From Acetitomaculum ruminis DSM 5522 (lineage in GTDB: Bacteria > Bacillota > Clostridia > Lachnospirales > Lachnospiraceae), in NCBI RefSeq assembly GCF_900112085.1, contig NZ_FOJY01000010.1, positions 60,220-124,219 of the forward strand: a DNA stretch of 64,000 nucleotides, in the 5' to 3' direction. This document shows, one piece after another, positions 61,995 to 64,000 of this stretch. The notes under the pieces were generated by a model. It saw only the letters and a list, made by a program, of their open reading frames with translations, did no database searches and had not been told where the DNA came from. Within the stretch, counting starts at the first letter, position 1; the number at the start of each line of letters is the position of its first letter. The position numbers were made by a program, and so were the translations under genes.

Positions 61995-62528
61995 TTGAAA
62001 TATATGGCGGCATCAGATATACATGGAAATGCCTATTATTGTGAAAAATTAATGGATGCTTTTGAAAAAGAAGGAGCAAACAAGCTTTTAATCGCAGGAG
62101 ATTTGGCTGCCTATAGTTCATGGGGAGTTTCTAATAATGAGGGATTGTTCGTGCATGATATTTTAAATCAATATGCCCAGGATATTATATGTGTGTCGGG
62201 AAATTGTGATGATCCTGAAGAACAGGTTGATTATGATTTTGACATGAGAGAAATATTAAAAGTAGTTTCATTTGAGGATAAAAAGATATATTTGACCCAT
62301 GGACATATTTACAATCCTTCCAATCCACCGAAGATGGAAAAGGGCAGTATACTTCTTTGCGGACACAGTCATATCCCGGCATATGAAGAATATAAAGATT
62401 ATATTTATCTTAATCCCGGCTCGGTATCAAAACCAAGAAGGGGTAGCTGGCATGGATATTTGCTTCTAACAGAAAATGAATTTATTTGGAAAGATTTAGA
62501 TGGAAATATAATGCATAAAATTCCATAA
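61995..62528 (+). CDS. YfcE-like metallophosphoesterase
   Basis: The 177-residue enzyme has the calcineurin-like metal-binding motifs MAASDIHGNA, IAGDLAAY, VSGNCDD, LTHGHIYN and CGHSHIPAYE. YfcE-type enzymes hydrolyse phosphodiesters with Mn. The start is TTG at 61995 following AAAAAAGGAGAG; the in-frame ATG of the longer frame lies upstream of that site. Confidence 0.88.
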   Translation: MKYMAASDIHGNAYYCEKLMDAFEKEGANKLLIAGDLAAYSSWGVSNNEGLFVHDILNQYAQDIICVSGNCDDPEEQVDYDFDMREILKVVSFEDKKIYLTHGHIYNPSNPPKMEKGSILLCGHSHIPAYEEYKDYIYLNPGSVSKPRRGSWHGYLLLTENEFIWKDLDGNIMHKIP

Positions 62529-62540
62529 GAATAAAAAATA

Positions 62541-62583
62541 TTTAAAAATAGCTCCCCTATCAAAATTTGTGATATGGGAGCTA
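62541..62583 (-). terminator. terminator of the small membrane protein gene at 62603
   Basis: TAGCTCCC-C-TATCA pairs with TGATA-T-GGGAGCTA; only the minus strand is followed by a T run (TTTTTAAAT). Confidence 0.8.
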
Positions 62584-62602
62584 GAAAAGTAACAAATTAT
62601 TA

Positions 62603-63037
62603 TCATGTATAGTCAATTAAAACATATATGGAATTATTCTCTCCATTCCACATATATAGGTTATCGTCTTCATCTTTTTTAATTCTTTTATATTTTCCTG
62701 ATTTTAGATAATCCAAAGCTTCTTTAGAATCATTTAACATATTTTCTCGTTCTAAAATTTCTAATGCGGTATCATAAATATCTGACCCTTTTGCATTTAA
62801 TTGATTGTCCACCGCTTTATCGTCATTAAGTTTTATTTTGTATAGGTAGGTATGTTCCCCTCTTGGAGCATAATCACTTTCTGTTAACAAAGTCGCTTCA
62901 CCTGAGAATTTAGTATTCCAGGTTAGATTTAGTTCATCTACTATATTTCTCTTATTAAAAACAAAAAATATTAAATAAAATGCTAAAATATAAACTAACA
63001 ATAGCAACGGTATTATAAGAACTGCTTTCTTTTTCAT
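62603..63037 (-). CDS. uncharacterised single-pass membrane protein
   Basis: Not recognised. The 144-residue protein has one N-terminal hydrophobic segment (about 4-27) and an outside part of about 115 residues containing TWNTKFSGEATLLTES, a tyrosine-rich HTYLYKIKL strand and a helical ALEILERENMLND region. It could be a membrane-anchored extracytoplasmic protein. AAGGAG lies upstream of the ATG and a terminator follows. It is divergent from a LysR gene. Confidence 0.6.
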   Translation of the reverse strand: MKKKAVLIIPLLLLVYILAFYLIFFVFNKRNIVDELNLTWNTKFSGEATLLTESDYAPRGEHTYLYKIKLNDDKAVDNQLNAKGSDIYDTALEILERENMLNDSKEALDYLKSGKYKRIKKDEDDNLYMWNGENNSIYVLIDYT

Positions 63038-63318
63038 GATATTGTCAATCTCCTTATTATAATTTTTAGAAATTTAGATTTCTTTTATATTTATATTTTA
63101 GTATTATTCTGAAAATGAGTAAAGTAAGTTTTTTTTAACATTAATGTTAAAAGAATCTACCATACGTATATAACTATATGAAATTTTATAGATTTATGAA
63201 AAAAAATGATAAAATATTGATGCTGAGTTATGAAACATTAAAAATATAGAATTAACACCAGAGATAAAAAGTTTTATTATTTAAACAAAAATTATAAAAC
63301 TTTTTTAAATTTTTAAAA
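63038..63318. other. AT-rich intergenic region
   Basis: No gene is seen. It holds AT-rich DNA between divergent genes; no RNA family was recognised. Confidence 0.4.
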
Positions 63319-63351
63319 TTGTATATATTTGTAAGACAAATATGATACAAT
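63319..63351 (+). promoter_or_regulatory. large palindrome upstream of the LysR gene
   Basis: TTGTATATATTTGT (63319-63332) and ACAAATATGATACAA (63336-63350) form a near-perfect inverted repeat with one extra base. TACAAT (63346-63351) inside could serve as -10. It may be an autoregulatory LysR-type operator. Confidence 0.55.
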
Positions 63352-63399
63352 ATTGATAAGGATTAAGAATTATATTTATTAGGGGGAAATATAAAGATT

Positions 63400-64000
63400 A
63401 TGGTGGGGATCAGACATTTAAAATATTTTGTTACTTTATATGAATGTAGAAATTATACTCAGGCATCGAAAGTTTTATTTGTATCAAGACAGACGATTTC
63501 TATTGCCATTAGAGAGTTAGAAGAGCAAACAGGTCTTTTCTTGATAAAAAAATATATAAGAAAAGTAGAAATAACACCAGATGGTGAAATTTATTACAAA
63601 AAGGCAAAATTGTTGGTTGATGAATTTGAAGCTTTGACTTCAAATAAGACAAATAAGTCTAAAAGAAAGTTTTCCATAGCTGTAAATAATATCTTTTTTG
63701 GCTTGTTTCCATCTTTTCAAAGGAAATTCATAGAATTGATAGGCGAAAAAGATGGATTTTTTAGTAATTTTTATGAATTTGTAGAGCAGGATAAGGTATT
63801 TGAAGCTATAAAAGATGATATGGCTGATTGTGGAATTATAATGTCAATGGGAGAGATTTTAGATTATTGGTCTTTTCCTTTGTTAAAAATACCTGCTCAT
63901 GTATTTCTTAATAAAAATCATCCTCTGGCTAAAAATGAAAAGGTTACTATAAAAGAAATAACAGATTATCCTGTTATTTGCGATGGAAATATTAAAGATT
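63400..64000 (+). CDS. LysR-family transcriptional regulator, N-terminal part
   Basis: The first 200 codons of an open frame that runs off the window. The N-terminus MVGIRHLKYFVTLYECRNYTQASKVLFVSRQTISIAIRELEEQTG is a LysR winged helix-turn-helix (about 4-63). The effector domain starts near residue 90 and has ADCGIIMSMGEILDYW, NKNHPLAKNEKVTIKEI, typical of the periplasmic-binding-like fold. GGGGG lies upstream of the ATG. The effector is unknown. Confidence 0.85.
   Translation, partial: MVGIRHLKYFVTLYECRNYTQASKVLFVSRQTISIAIRELEEQTGLFLIKKYIRKVEITPDGEIYYKKAKLLVDEFEALTSNKTNKSKRKFSIAVNNIFFGLFPSFQRKFIELIGEKDGFFSNFYEFVEQDKVFEAIKDDMADCGIIMSMGEILDYWSFPLLKIPAHVFLNKNHPLAKNEKVTIKEITDYPVICDGNIKD

Overview
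The window looks like chromosomal DNA from a motile, low-GC anaerobic Clostridia, most likely a member of the Lachnospiraceae. The reasons are AT-rich intergenic DNA, strong AGGAGG ribosome-binding sites, a tryptophan T-box, ChW (clostridial hydrophobic-W) repeats, a permuted GH3 beta-glucosidase, biotin-dependent pyruvate carboxylase and several long flagellins. The genus is inference only. No phage, CRISPR array, rRNA or tRNA gene was seen.

Layout. 0.1-20.8 kb is mostly housekeeping: a 2072-residue surface protein, carbamate kinase, pyruvate kinase, a PAP2 phosphatase, two divergent receiver-domain proteins (one with HPt), a patatin lipase, a small membrane protein, a viroplasmin-RNase H protein, an L,D-transpeptidase, pyruvate carboxylase and a UroD-family protein. 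20.8-23.7 kb is an accessory patch: a BrnT/BrnA toxin-antitoxin pair, a Phd/PIN toxin-antitoxin pair, an unrecognised 280-residue protein and a broken fragment of a paralogue of it.

23.7-40.4 kb is the flagellin island. Three flagellin genes of about 630 codons each have a recognisable sigma-28 promoter. Their leaders share one plan: an upstream GGATGA box, a hairpin, then CAAGGAGG at the start codon, which resembles CsrA-controlled hag mRNA. Two CgeB-like glycosyltransferases and an acetyltransferase fused to ChW repeats lie between flagellins 1 and 2 and may modify the filament. Downstream of flagellin 3 four 88-90 nt tandem repeats present GGA triplets in small hairpins, like a CsrA-titrating RNA; this is the most interesting candidate for an undescribed system. 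Three copies of an Rpn-like PD-(D/E)XK nuclease gene follow or interleave. Two are split at the same nucleotide by an identical, highly structured 158-nt insert, and right-end fragments of the same element occur at about 22.0 and 61.9 kb.

40.4-47.3 kb is a complete tryptophan operon on the minus strand with the unusual order trpE-G-C-F-B-A-D, led by a tRNA-Trp T-box. 47.4-64 kb holds a two-component system, an orphan PqqD-like protein, the permuted GH3 enzyme, a TrpXYZ-type ABC importer, a malate/lactate dehydrogenase whose promoter shares a putative operator with the importer, two proteins of unknown function, a P1B-type metal ATPase behind a CsoR-type operator, a C69 dipeptidase, a YfcE-like phosphoesterase, a small membrane protein and the start of a LysR regulator.

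All function calls come from reading motifs and gene order; no database search or folding program was run.
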